A DNA stretch of 60,052 nucleotides from JAVVHH01 sp032249615 (GTDB taxonomy: Bacteria > Pseudomonadota > Alphaproteobacteria > Acetobacterales > Acetobacteraceae): the NCBI GenBank assembly GCA_032249615.1, contig JAVVHH010000002.1:1-60052 (forward strand), given 5' to 3'. Every line of letters starts with the position of its first letter. The stretch's first letter is position 1. A model generated the notes under the pieces. It ran no database searches. It was given only the letters and a program-made list of their open reading frames with translations, and was not told the origin of the DNA. This document shows positions 41,375 through 50,007 of the stretch, in pieces. Both the position numbers and the translations under genes were made by a program.

Positions 41375-42598
41375 ATGTACGGGTTGCTGACGGGGATGCG
41401 GGTGGTCGAGGCGGCGTCGTTCATCGCTGCGCCATCCTGCGCGCTGCATCTGGCGCAGATGGGGGCGGAGGTCGTGCGGATCGACCAGATCGGCGGCGGT
41501 CCAGACTTCGGCCGCTGGCCGCTGGCCCCGCGAGATGGCCGCAGCCTGTATTGGGAAGGGCTCAACAAAGGCAAGAAGTCGATCGCCATCGATTTGGGAC
41601 GGCCGGAAGGGCGGGAGCTGGCGGTGCAGATCATCACGGCACCCGGGCCCGGCGCCGGGCTGTTCGTGACGAATTTCCCGGTCGGCGGCTTCCTGGCCTA
41701 CGACCGGCTGCAGACGAAGCGGCCGGACCTGGTCTGCCTCCGCCTGATGGGCTGGGGCGACGGGCGTCCGGCGATGGACTACACGGTCAATGCGGCGATC
41801 GGCATCCCGGCCATCACCGGGCCGGTGGACGCCGACCCGGTAAACCACGTGCTGCCCGCGTGGGACCTCATCGCGGGCGCCTATGGGGCGTTCTGCCTGG
41901 TCTCGGCGGAGCTGAAGCGGCGGGGCGGCGGCGGCGGCTGCGAGATCCGGCTGCCGCTCTCGGATGTGGGCATCGCCAGCGTGGGCCATCTCGGGTGGCT
42001 GGCCGAAGCGCAGCTGATCGGCGAGCGGGAGCGGCTCGGCAACGAGCTCTACGGGGCGTTCGGGCGTGATTTCATTAGCGCGGACGGCAAGCGGCTGATG
42101 GTGGTGGCGGTGACACCGAAGCAGTGGCGCGGGCTAGTGTCGATGTTGGAGGTGGGGCCCGACGTGGCAGCGTTGGAAGCCGAGCTCGGGGTGAACTTCG
42201 AGCGTGATGAGGGGTTGCGCTTCATCCATCGCGGCCGGCTGTATCCGCTGTTCGCGGCGGCCTTCGCCCGCAAGCATTCCGATGATTTGGCAGCCGGATT
42301 TGAGGCGGCCGGGGTGACCTGGGCGCCCTTCCAAACCTTGCGCGAGGCGGTGCATGCCGACCCCCACGTGTCGCCGGCCAATCCGATGCTGGCGGCGGTC
42401 GCGCATGGCGGGGACACCTACCTGACACCCGGTGCCGCGGCGACCATCCCGCAGCACGCGCGCGGCGTGCCAGCGACCGCGCCCGCCTTGGGGCGGGACA
42501 GCGAGGCGGTCCTCGCAGATATCTTGGGATTGTCATCGGGCGAAATCGGGCGGCTGCACGATTCCGGGCTGGTGGCGAGCCCGGCGCAGGCGGGTTAG
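41375..42598 (+). CDS. CaiB/BaiF family protein resembling mesaconyl-CoA C1-C4 CoA-transferase
   Basis: 407 residues; family III CoA-transferase fold. The N-terminus MYGLLTGMRVVEAASFIAAP with VRIDQIGGGPDFGRWPL and SLYWEGLNKGKKSIAIDLG resembles, from memory, the intramolecular CoA-transferase that converts mesaconyl-C1-CoA to mesaconyl-C4-CoA in the 3-hydroxypropionate cycle. The usual VDxSL aspartate position reads IRLPL; Asp164 in PAWDLIAGAYG could be catalytic instead. It starts 12 bases after gspG but is metabolically unrelated to secretion. Family is secure; the exact reaction is an inference. Confidence 0.8.
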   Translation: MYGLLTGMRVVEAASFIAAPSCALHLAQMGAEVVRIDQIGGGPDFGRWPLAPRDGRSLYWEGLNKGKKSIAIDLGRPEGRELAVQIITAPGPGAGLFVTNFPVGGFLAYDRLQTKRPDLVCLRLMGWGDGRPAMDYTVNAAIGIPAITGPVDADPVNHVLPAWDLIAGAYGAFCLVSAELKRRGGGGGCEIRLPLSDVGIASVGHLGWLAEAQLIGERERLGNELYGAFGRDFISADGKRLMVVAVTPKQWRGLVSMLEVGPDVAALEAELGVNFERDEGLRFIHRGRLYPLFAAAFARKHSDDLAAGFEAAGVTWAPFQTLREAVHADPHVSPANPMLAAVAHGGDTYLTPGAAATIPQHARGVPATAPALGRDSEAVLADILGLSSGEIGRLHDSGLVASPAQAG

Positions 42599-42606
42599 GG
42601 TCAGCC

Positions 42607-43107
42607 ATGCAGCCTCCTTCGGTCTTGGTCGTGATGGGCGTGTCGGGGTCGGGCAAGACCACGGTCGCGGCCCTTTTGGCGGGGCGGCTCGGCTGGGAAC
42701 TGGGCGACGCGGACGATTGGCACTCGCCCGCCAGCGTGCGGAAAATGCACGGAGGCACGCCCCTTTCCGACGAGGATCGATGGCCCTGGCTGCGCTCGAT
42801 CGCCGCGTGGATCGACGCGACGAGGGTTACGGGTCAGCACGCCGTGCTTGCCTGTTCGGCGCTGAAACGAGCGTATCGGGACATCCTGATCGGCGACCGG
42901 GCCGACGTGCGGCTGGTCTATCTGCGCGGCGAGGAACAGCTGATCGAGCGGCGGCAGGGCGCCCGGCTGAACCACTACATGCCGGCCAGTCTGGTCCACT
43001 CTCAGTTCGAGGCGCTCGAAGTGCCGGGGCAGGACGAGCATCCCCTGGTGGTCGACGTCGTGCCGCCGGCGCGGGAGATCGTCGGCAAGATCATCGGTTT
43101 CCTCTGA
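42607..43107 (+). CDS. gntK: Gluconokinase
   Basis: A 166-residue P-loop kinase that phosphorylates gluconate to 6-phosphogluconate. Walker A MGVSGSGKTT (about residues 10-19), then the GntK-specific GDADDWHSPASVRKMHGGTP, LSDEDRWPWL and ACSALKRAYRDIL. FEALEVPGQDEHPLVVDV near the end is also typical. Size matches GntK. It shares one base with the rpiA start. Confidence 0.93.
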   Translation: MQPPSVLVVMGVSGSGKTTVAALLAGRLGWELGDADDWHSPASVRKMHGGTPLSDEDRWPWLRSIAAWIDATRVTGQHAVLACSALKRAYRDILIGDRADVRLVYLRGEEQLIERRQGARLNHYMPASLVHSQFEALEVPGQDEHPLVVDVVPPAREIVGKIIGFL

Positions 43108-43784
43108 TGGATCAGGACTCGCTCAAGCGGCAATCGGCCGAACTGGCCGTGGACGCCGTCGAAAATGGGATGGTGGTCGGGCTCGGGACCGGTTCGACGG
43201 CGACGATCGCAGTGGCGTTGCTCGGCGATCGGGTGAAAGCCGGCCTGCGCATCGTGGGCGTGCCGACCTCGGAGCGCACCGCGCGCCAGGCGACCGAGTT
43301 GGGCATCCCGCTCGGCGACCTCGCCGACTATCCGTCGCTCGACCTCACGATCGACGGGGCGGACGAGGTCCATACGGGAACGCTCGACCTGATCAAGGGG
43401 CTGGGTGGCGCGTTGGTGCGCGAGAAGATCGTGGCCGCGGCCAGCCGGCGCATGATCGTCATCGTGGACGAGAGCAAGCTCGTGCCGCGCCTGGGCGGCG
43501 TGCCGTTGCCGGTCGAGGTCGTGCGGTTCGGCTGGCAGGCGACGCAGCGGCACCTCGAGCGGCTGGGCATCCGGTGTGAGCTCCGCCAGCGCGACCAGGC
43601 GCCGTTCGTCACCGACAACGGCAACCACATCATCGATTGCACGCTCGACCTTGCCGACCCGGCCGCGGTCGACGCCGCGCTGAACGCCATCCCCGGCGTG
43701 GTGACGAGCGGATTGTTCATCGGCATCGCCTCGCGGGTGATTGCCGGCACGGAAAATGGCCCTCGCATACTGGATCGCACATGA
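43107..43784 (+). CDS. rpiA: Ribose-5-phosphate isomerase A
   Basis: A 225-residue enzyme that interconverts ribose-5-phosphate and ribulose-5-phosphate in the pentose phosphate pathway. Motifs: VVGLGTGSTATIAV (phosphate loop), SLDLTIDGADEVHTG, LIKGLGGALVREKIVAAASR, MIVIVDESKLV, and VTDNGNHIIDCTLDL. ATG 43107 is used; the open frame upstream belongs to another gene read out of frame. It overlaps the gluconokinase stop by one base and the ROK kinase start by 4 bases. Confidence 0.96.
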   Translation: MDQDSLKRQSAELAVDAVENGMVVGLGTGSTATIAVALLGDRVKAGLRIVGVPTSERTARQATELGIPLGDLADYPSLDLTIDGADEVHTGTLDLIKGLGGALVREKIVAAASRRMIVIVDESKLVPRLGGVPLPVEVVRFGWQATQRHLERLGIRCELRQRDQAPFVTDNGNHIIDCTLDLADPAAVDAALNAIPGVVTSGLFIGIASRVIAGTENGPRILDRT

Positions 43785-44536
43785 CGGACGAGTCGGGTTT
43801 GGACGGGGGCGGAGCGGCGACGGCGGTCGACGGCCCGATCACGCTGGCACTGGACATCGGGGGGTCCGGGCTGAAGGCCGGGCGGCTCGACGCAGCGGGC
43901 GGGCTCATCGGGCAGAGCTTGCGGGTCGCGACGCCGCACCCGTCGCCGCCGGCGGTGGTCGTTCCGGCGCTCACGGGCATGGCCAACAGCTTGGGAAACT
44001 TCGAGCGGGCCTCCGTCGGTTTCCCGGGCGTGGTGCGGTCCGGGAAGGTGCTGACGGCGCCGAACCTGGGCACGGCGGATTGGGCCGGCTACGACCTCGC
44101 CGGTACGCTTCGGGAGTTGCTCGGCGTGCCCGTGCGCGTGGAGAACGACGCCACCGTGCAGGGGCTCGGCGTGATCAGCGGGCGCGGCCTCGAATGCGTG
44201 ATCACGCTCGGGACCGGGTTCGGCTTTGCGCTGTATCAGGATGGGCGGCTGGCGCCCCATCTCGAGGTCAGCCAACACATCGCGCACGGCAAGAAGACCT
44301 ATGACGAGTATGTCGGGGTCGCGGCGCTCGAAAAGATCGGGCGCAAGCACTGGAACAAGCGCGTCAAGCGGATCCTCAGGCAGCTGCGGGTCATGGTCAA
44401 TTTCGACACGTTGTATATCGGCGGGGGTGACGCGAAGGAGATTGACTTCGAGCTGCCGGCGGACACCCACATCGTTTCGAACAAAGCCGGGCTGACCGGT
44501 GGGGTGCAGCTCTGGAACAAGGCCAACCTGCCCTGA
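43781..44536 (+). CDS. ROK family kinase, polyphosphate-glucokinase-like
   Basis: 251 residues; actin-like sugar kinase. Phosphate-1 motif LALDIGGSGLKAGRLD (~residues 22-37), ASVGFPGVVRSGKVLTAPNL, VENDATVQGLGVI with the catalytic aspartate, and LGTGFGFALYQDG. VMVNFDTLYIGGGDAKEI is near the end. The short length and GGSGLKAG start resemble polyphosphate glucokinases more than repressor-type ROK proteins. It sits in a sugar-phosphate run after gntK and rpiA (ATGA overlap) and before a phosphatase. Confidence 0.85.
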   Translation: MTDESGLDGGGAATAVDGPITLALDIGGSGLKAGRLDAAGGLIGQSLRVATPHPSPPAVVVPALTGMANSLGNFERASVGFPGVVRSGKVLTAPNLGTADWAGYDLAGTLRELLGVPVRVENDATVQGLGVISGRGLECVITLGTGFGFALYQDGRLAPHLEVSQHIAHGKKTYDEYVGVAALEKIGRKHWNKRVKRILRQLRVMVNFDTLYIGGGDAKEIDFELPADTHIVSNKAGLTGGVQLWNKANLP

Positions 44537-45123
44537 CCAGGGTTTTCCTGGTCAGACATGCGGCGCATGGCTTGCTCGGGAAAGTTCTGACGGGGCGAAT
44601 GGCGGGGGTGCCGCTCAGTGCCGAGGGGGTTGGCCAGGCGAAAGCCCTGGGGGAGTGGTTCACGGGCATGCGTGTCGCAGCCGTGCTGTCGAGCCCGGTG
44701 CAGCGCGCTCGAGAGACGGCAGCGGCGATCGCGGAGGCGACGGGGCTCACGGTCACCGTCGAGGCCGGGCTGGACGAGATCGACTTTGGGGAGTGGACGG
44801 GAAGCACCTTCGCCGCGCTCGAAGAGCAGGCAGCGTGGAGTGAGTGGAACCGCCACCGCGGCTCGGCGGCGTGCCCGGGTGGCGAGACGATGCGGGCGGC
44901 ACAGGCGCGGGCAGTGGCGGCGGTGCTGCGGGCGGGGCAAGCGTTCGCCGGCGAAAACATCGTGATGGTGAGCCATCAGGACGTGCTGAAGGCCGTGCTG
45001 GCGCATTTTCTGGGCATCGCGCTCGACGATCTGGAGCGGTTCAGCCTCGATCCGGCGTCGCGCAGTGTCGTCTCGCTATCGGACGGGTGGGCGCGGGTGG
45101 AGGCCGTGAATCACGAACCGTAA
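44533..45123 (+). CDS. Histidine phosphatase (phosphoglycerate-mutase-like), apparent CTG start
   Basis: 196 residues from CTG 44533. The catalytic RH motif is at residues 8-9 (LTRVFLVRHAAHGLLGKVL). Later features: SAEGVGQAKALGEWF, LSSPVQRARETAAAIAEATG, LDEIDFGEWTG with the acid residue, and the second histidine in IVMVSHQDVLKAVLAHFLG. The first ATG (44572) would remove the catalytic histidine. No ATG/GTG/TTG lies upstream in frame; the CTG overlaps the ROK kinase stop (CTGA) and falls exactly where relatives have Met. Substrate unknown; perhaps a sugar phosphate given its neighbours. Confidence 0.86.
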   Translation: MTRVFLVRHAAHGLLGKVLTGRMAGVPLSAEGVGQAKALGEWFTGMRVAAVLSSPVQRARETAAAIAEATGLTVTVEAGLDEIDFGEWTGSTFAALEEQAAWSEWNRHRGSAACPGGETMRAAQARAVAAVLRAGQAFAGENIVMVSHQDVLKAVLAHFLGIALDDLERFSLDPASRSVVSLSDGWARVEAVNHEP

Positions 45124-45185
45124 TGCGAACACGGCAATTATGGTAGCGTCACATCTCCGATCGCCCGAACTCTAGATCGCTCAGA

Positions 45186-47168
45186 GTGCTTGACCGAATG
45201 GTGTCGCATCCGTTGCCGGAGCCGATCGAGAACCGCTTCGAACTGCTGGTCCAGAGCATCACGGACTACGCCATCTATCTGCTCGACCCGAGTGGCGTCG
45301 TCGCCAGTTGGAATACCGGGGCGCAGCGCTTCAAGGGCTACGCGGCCGAGGAGATCATCGGCCAGCACTTCTCGCGCTTCTACACCGACGAGGACCGGGC
45401 TCGGGCCTTGCCCGCCCGCGCGCTCCGGACGGCCGCGCAGGAAGGCCGTTTCGAGGCGGAGGGCTGGCGGGTGCGGCGAGACGGTAGCCGCTTCTGGGCG
45501 TCCGTCGTCATCGATCCCGTGCGCGACCCGGCGGGCACGCTGATCGGCTTTGCCAAGATCACCCGCGATCTGACGGAACGGCGCGCCACGGAGGAAGCGC
45601 TCCGCCAAAGCGAACAGCGGTTCCGCCTGCTCGTCGAGAGCGTCACCGACTACGCCATCTACATGCTGGACCGCGACGGCATCGTGTCCAGCTGGAATGC
45701 GGGCGCGCAGCGGGCGAAGGGTTACCGGGCGGACGAGATCGTCGGCCAGCATTTCTCGCGCTTCTACACGGAAGAGGATCGAGCCTCCGGCCTGCCGCAG
45801 CGCGCGCTGCGCACCGCCGAACATGACGGCCGGTTCGAGGCGGAAGGCTGGCGGTGCCGGCGGGACGGCACGCTTTTCTGGGCGAGCGTCGTCATCGACC
45901 CGGTGCGCGACACCATGGGGAGCCTGATCGGCTTTGCCAAAGTCACCCGCGACCTGTCGGAGCGGCGCGAAGCGCAGCGCGCTCTCGAGAAGGCGCAGGA
46001 GGCCTTTTTCCAGTCCCGCAAGATGGATGCGATCGGCAAGCTGACGGGCGGCGTCGCGCACGATTTCAACAACCTGCTCGCCGCCGTGATCGGCAGCCTC
46101 GAACTCGCCAAGCGACGTCTGCCCGAGGGGCACGACACGTCCCGCTTCATCGACAACGCGATGGCGGCAGCCCGGCGCGGCGTGACGCTAACCCAGCGCA
46201 TGCTCGCCTTCGGCCGCAAGCAGGACTTGCAGCTGACCACGGTCGACTTGGTGCAGCTCGTGCGCGGCATGACCGAGCTGCTGCAGCGGACGATCGATCC
46301 CCGTATCACCATCGAGACCCGGTTCTCGCTGTTTCTTCCGCCCGTCCGCTCCGACTCCGCGCAACTCGAGCTCGCGATCCTCAACCTCGTCGTCAACGCG
46401 CGGGACGCCATGCCGCATGGCGGCCAGATCACCATCGCTGCGGCCACGGTGCCGCCCAGCGCCGAGCCTCCGGGAGGGCTCGCGGCAGGCAACTACGTGC
46501 GGCTCACGGTGGGCGACACGGGCGAGGGCATGGAGCAGGCCGTCCTTGCCCGCGCGCTGGAGCCGTTCTTCACCACCAAGGGGGTCGGAAAGGGCACCGG
46601 CCTCGGCCTGTCGATGATCCACGGCCTTGCCGAGCAATGCGGCGGCCGGCTGGAGCTCGAGAGCCGGGTCGGGGAGGGGACGACCGTGACGCTTTATTTG
46701 CCGGTCGCCGAACCGGTCGAGCGCCCGGCCGAGCGGCCGCCCTTGGAAGCCAGCGCGGTGGCGGCCCCCCAGTCTCTGCTCATCCTAGCGGTCGATGACG
46801 ACCCGCTTGTACTGACCAACACGGTTGCTCAGCTTGAAGAGTTCGGCCACCGCGTCGTGCATGCGCCGTCCGGCCCGGCCGCGCTGTCGATCCTGGCGGC
46901 GGAGCCCATCGACGTCCTGGTCACGGATTACGCGATGCCGAACATGACGGGGCTAGAGCTGGCGCAGGCGGCCCGGGTCGCTTGGCCTGACCTGCCGATC
47001 CTTCTCGTTTCGGGCTATGCGGAACTGGGCCAGCCACAGGCGGTGACTTATCCGAGGCTGGCCAAGCCGTTCAGCGCCGCGGAACTCGGCGTCGCCCTCG
47101 ACGGCGCGCTCCGGGAGCGGCATCTGGCGGGCGCGATCGTGGAGTTCCGCCGCCCCGGGCGCGCCTGA
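45186..47168 (+). CDS. Soluble hybrid histidine kinase with tandem PAS domains and receiver
   Basis: 660 residues from GTG 45186 (ATG 45198 also possible). Two near-identical PAS domains, ~15-135 and ~140-260, each with DYAIYxLD, SWNxGAQRxKGY, GQHFSRFYT and RFEAEGWR. Then the dimerisation helix LTGGVAHDFNNLL with the phosphorylated histidine (His292), and the ATPase domain with NLVVNARDAMPHGG (N box), VGDTGEGM (G1) and KGTGLGLSMIHG (G2). A C-terminal receiver starts ~535 (ILAVDDDPLVL) with phospho-acceptor Asp581 in VTDYAMPNMTG and Lys in LAKPFS. No membrane helix. The input signal is unknown. Confidence 0.94.
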   Translation: MLDRMVSHPLPEPIENRFELLVQSITDYAIYLLDPSGVVASWNTGAQRFKGYAAEEIIGQHFSRFYTDEDRARALPARALRTAAQEGRFEAEGWRVRRDGSRFWASVVIDPVRDPAGTLIGFAKITRDLTERRATEEALRQSEQRFRLLVESVTDYAIYMLDRDGIVSSWNAGAQRAKGYRADEIVGQHFSRFYTEEDRASGLPQRALRTAEHDGRFEAEGWRCRRDGTLFWASVVIDPVRDTMGSLIGFAKVTRDLSERREAQRALEKAQEAFFQSRKMDAIGKLTGGVAHDFNNLLAAVIGSLELAKRRLPEGHDTSRFIDNAMAAARRGVTLTQRMLAFGRKQDLQLTTVDLVQLVRGMTELLQRTIDPRITIETRFSLFLPPVRSDSAQLELAILNLVVNARDAMPHGGQITIAAATVPPSAEPPGGLAAGNYVRLTVGDTGEGMEQAVLARALEPFFTTKGVGKGTGLGLSMIHGLAEQCGGRLELESRVGEGTTVTLYLPVAEPVERPAERPPLEASAVAAPQSLLILAVDDDPLVLTNTVAQLEEFGHRVVHAPSGPAALSILAAEPIDVLVTDYAMPNMTGLELAQAARVAWPDLPILLVSGYAELGQPQAVTYPRLAKPFSAAELGVALDGALRERHLAGAIVEFRRPGRA

Positions 47169-47204
47169 GGCCCCGTTCGTCCTCTTTCCGAGTACTCTCC
47201 GCAC

Positions 47205-48062
47205 GTGACCAATATCCTCTCGATCCAGTCCTGGGTGTCCTACGGCCATGTCGGCAATGCCGCGGCGGTGTTTCCGTTGCAGCGGCTCGGGGCGTGCGTG
47301 TGGGCGGTCAACACGGTGCAATTCAGCAATCATCCCGGGCACGGCGACTGGACCGGCCGGGTCGGGACCGGCGCGGAGGTGACCGCCCTCGTCGAGGGCA
47401 TCGAGCGGCGCGGCGTGTTCGCGCAGTGCGACGCGGTGCTGTCCGGCTACATGGGGGACCCCTCGGTGGGCGATGCGGTGCTCGAGGCGGTCGTTCGGGT
47501 GAGAGCGGCCAATCCGCGCGCGCTCTACTGCTGCGACCCGGTTATCGGTGACGCGGGCCGGGTTTATGTGCGGGACGGCATCCCGGCGCTCATCGCCGAG
47601 CGGGCCATCCCCCAAGCGGATCTGCTGACGCCCAACCAGTTCGAGCTGGAGCGGCTGAGCGGGGTCGCGTGCGTCGACACGGCCGCCGTGCGGCTGGCGA
47701 TCGGGGTGCTGCGCGCGCGGATGCGGCCGGGCCCGCGGGCCGTGCTGCTGACGAGTGCCGTGACGGCAGATACACCGGAAGGGATGCTCGAGATCGTGGC
47801 GGCCGACGATCACGGCATGCAGGCGGTGCAGGTGCCGACCCTGGCGGTGGCCGCGAGCGGGGCGGGCGACATGATGGCGGCCCTGTTTCTGTTCCATTTC
47901 CTGCGGACGGGGCGGGCCGGGTCGGCGATGGCCGAGGCGGCGGCCGCGGTACATGCGGTGCTGCGGGTGACCGCGGCAAGGGGCGGGCGGGATCTGCTGC
48001 TCGTGGAGGCGCAGGACCTTCTCCACGCGCCAGACCGTCTGTTTCCACCGCGCGACATCTAG
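47205..48062 (+). CDS. pdxY: Pyridoxal kinase PdxY
   Basis: A 285-residue ribokinase-fold enzyme of vitamin B6 salvage that phosphorylates pyridoxal. N-terminus ILSIQSWVSYGHVGNAAAVF, the substrate loop VNTVQFSNHPGHGDWTG, SGYMGDPSVGDAVLEAV, CDPVIGDAGRVYVRDGIPAL, DLLTPNQFELERLSG. The anion-hole/catalytic motif reads ASGAGDMMAALFLF, where most relatives have GTGD. Start GTG 47205. No operon partner is obvious. Confidence 0.94.
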   Translation: MTNILSIQSWVSYGHVGNAAAVFPLQRLGACVWAVNTVQFSNHPGHGDWTGRVGTGAEVTALVEGIERRGVFAQCDAVLSGYMGDPSVGDAVLEAVVRVRAANPRALYCCDPVIGDAGRVYVRDGIPALIAERAIPQADLLTPNQFELERLSGVACVDTAAVRLAIGVLRARMRPGPRAVLLTSAVTADTPEGMLEIVAADDHGMQAVQVPTLAVAASGAGDMMAALFLFHFLRTGRAGSAMAEAAAAVHAVLRVTAARGGRDLLLVEAQDLLHAPDRLFPPRDI

Positions 48063-48140
48063 CGATCCGGGGCAAACCTGCCCTCATCCTGCCGCGATTG
48101 TCCTGTTTTCTAGCGATGTATCTTGGCAATGGGTGGCCCG

Positions 48141-49907
48141 ATGCGGTTCCTGAACATTTACGGCCGGGTCCTTTCGTCGCTCGGCAGCGACAAACGGCTG
48201 GCAGGGCTGCTGGTGGCGGCCAACATCGTCGTGGCAGCGCTGCAGTTCCTTGACCCGGTTCTGTTCGGCCGGGTCATCGGGATGCTGTCGCAGTCGGACC
48301 AGATGGCGCCGGGCCAGGTCTGGACGGAGGCGGCGCAGCTTCTGGGCGTGTGGCTCGCCGTGGGGGTGGCGGCGATCATCGCCAACGTCGCCGTGGCGAT
48401 CCACTCGGAGAGGATGTCGCATCGCAACCGGCTGTCGATCATGAGCCGCTACTTCAGCCACGTGCTGTCGCTGCCGCTGTCCTTCCATGGCGATATTCAT
48501 TCGGGGCGCTTGATGAAGGTCATGCTCGGCGGCTCCGACGCGCTGTTCGGCGTGTGGCTCAGCTTCTTTCGCGAGCAATTCTCCACCTACGTCGCCGTTG
48601 CCGTGCTGCTGCCGCTCACGTTCTTCATGAACTGGCGTTTGGCGCTGACGCTGCTGGCGCTGGTCACGCTGTTCGTGGTCGTGACGGTCTATGTCGTGCG
48701 CAAGACGGAGGGACGGCAGCGCCAGGTCGAGCAGTATCACTCCAGCCTGGCGGGCACGGCGCAGGATGCGCTGTCGAACGTGATGGTGGTGCAGAGCTTC
48801 ACCCGGCTGGCGGCGGAGAGCCGGATCTTTGGGCAAATCGCCGAAGACCTGATCCGCCACCAATTCCCGGTGCTGAACTGGTGGGCCGTCGTGAACGTGC
48901 TGACGCGGGGGGCGAGCACGCTCGCGGTGATCGCCATCGTCGTGATCGGCACGTTGCTTCACCTGCGCGGCCAAGCGAGCGTCGGCGAGATCGTCAGCTT
49001 CATGGGGTTCGCGACGTTGCTGATCGGGCGGCTCGAATCCGGCGTGCAGTTCACCTCGCGCGTGTTCCTGCAGATGCCGATCCTGGACGATTTCTACAGC
49101 GTGCTGGACGCCAAATCGTCGGTGCCTGAGAAGCCGGCCGCACCTGCGCTGCAAGCCCCGCACGGCGAGGTGACGTTCCGCGACGTGAGCTTCGCCTATC
49201 CGGGCGGCCCCAATATCCTGAGCAACGTCTCCTTCACTGCGACCCCCGGGACGTCGGTCGCGCTGGTCGGCCAGACCGGCGCCGGCAAGTCGACGGCGAT
49301 GAACCTGTTGCAGCGGCTGTGGGATCCGATCGAGGGCGGAATCGCCATCGACGGGCAGGACCTTCGCGACGTCAGCATGGAGAGCCTGCGGGCCTCGATC
49401 GGCGTGGTCTTCCAAGAGAGCATGCTGTTCAACCGGCCGATCCGGGAGAATCTTCGCATTGGACGGCCGGACGCGACCGACGAGGAGATCGAGCGCGCCT
49501 GCCGGTTGGCCGATGCCCACGAATTCATCGTGCGCCAGCCGCGAGGCTACGACACCATCATCGGTGAGCGCGGCTCCACCCTCTCGGGCGGGCAACGGCA
49601 GCGACTGGCGATCGCGCGGGCGCTGTTGAAGGATCCGCCGATCCTGATCCTCGACGAAGCGACCAGCGCGCTGGACGCAGCGACTGAGGCGCGGGTGTCG
49701 CGGGCAATGTCGACCCTTATGAAAGGGCGCACCACGTTCATCATCGCCCACCGTCTGAGCACCATCCGGGACGCTGACATGATCCTGGTGTTCGACCAGG
49801 GGCGCATCGTCGAGCGCGGCAGCTTCCATGAGCTGGTCGGTCTCGGCGGGCGGTTCGCGGAGCTGGTGGAGACGCAGCTCACGCCGGCTGTGGCGGCCGG
49901 CGAGTAA
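48141..49907 (+). CDS. Exporter-type ABC protein, cyclic beta-glucan transporter (NdvA/ChvA) type
   Basis: 588 residues from ATG 48141. The membrane domain (~15-310) has six hydrophobic helices and SLPLSFHGDIHSGRLMKVML then GGSDALFGVWLSFFREQFST, characteristic of the glucan exporters. The ATPase domain has Walker A VGQTGAGKSTAMNLL, FQESMLFNRPIRENLRIG, signature LSGGQRQRLAIARALLKDPP, Walker B ILILDEATSALD and the switch histidine in IIAHRLST. Upstream starts TTG 48123 and ATG 48129 are possible. Likely exports a periplasmic or surface glucan; no glucan synthase gene is adjacent. Confidence 0.87.
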   Translation: MRFLNIYGRVLSSLGSDKRLAGLLVAANIVVAALQFLDPVLFGRVIGMLSQSDQMAPGQVWTEAAQLLGVWLAVGVAAIIANVAVAIHSERMSHRNRLSIMSRYFSHVLSLPLSFHGDIHSGRLMKVMLGGSDALFGVWLSFFREQFSTYVAVAVLLPLTFFMNWRLALTLLALVTLFVVVTVYVVRKTEGRQRQVEQYHSSLAGTAQDALSNVMVVQSFTRLAAESRIFGQIAEDLIRHQFPVLNWWAVVNVLTRGASTLAVIAIVVIGTLLHLRGQASVGEIVSFMGFATLLIGRLESGVQFTSRVFLQMPILDDFYSVLDAKSSVPEKPAAPALQAPHGEVTFRDVSFAYPGGPNILSNVSFTATPGTSVALVGQTGAGKSTAMNLLQRLWDPIEGGIAIDGQDLRDVSMESLRASIGVVFQESMLFNRPIRENLRIGRPDATDEEIERACRLADAHEFIVRQPRGYDTIIGERGSTLSGGQRQRLAIARALLKDPPILILDEATSALDAATEARVSRAMSTLMKGRTTFIIAHRLSTIRDADMILVFDQGRIVERGSFHELVGLGGRFAELVETQLTPAVAAGE

Positions 49908-50007
49908 GTGGGCGGAATAATCGGCTTCCCTGCCCCGGTTTGCTTGCTAGGGTAGGCGGGTTGAGCGGTCGCGAGTCGCGGGCCGGGCAAGCAAGATCGG
50001 GAACGGG

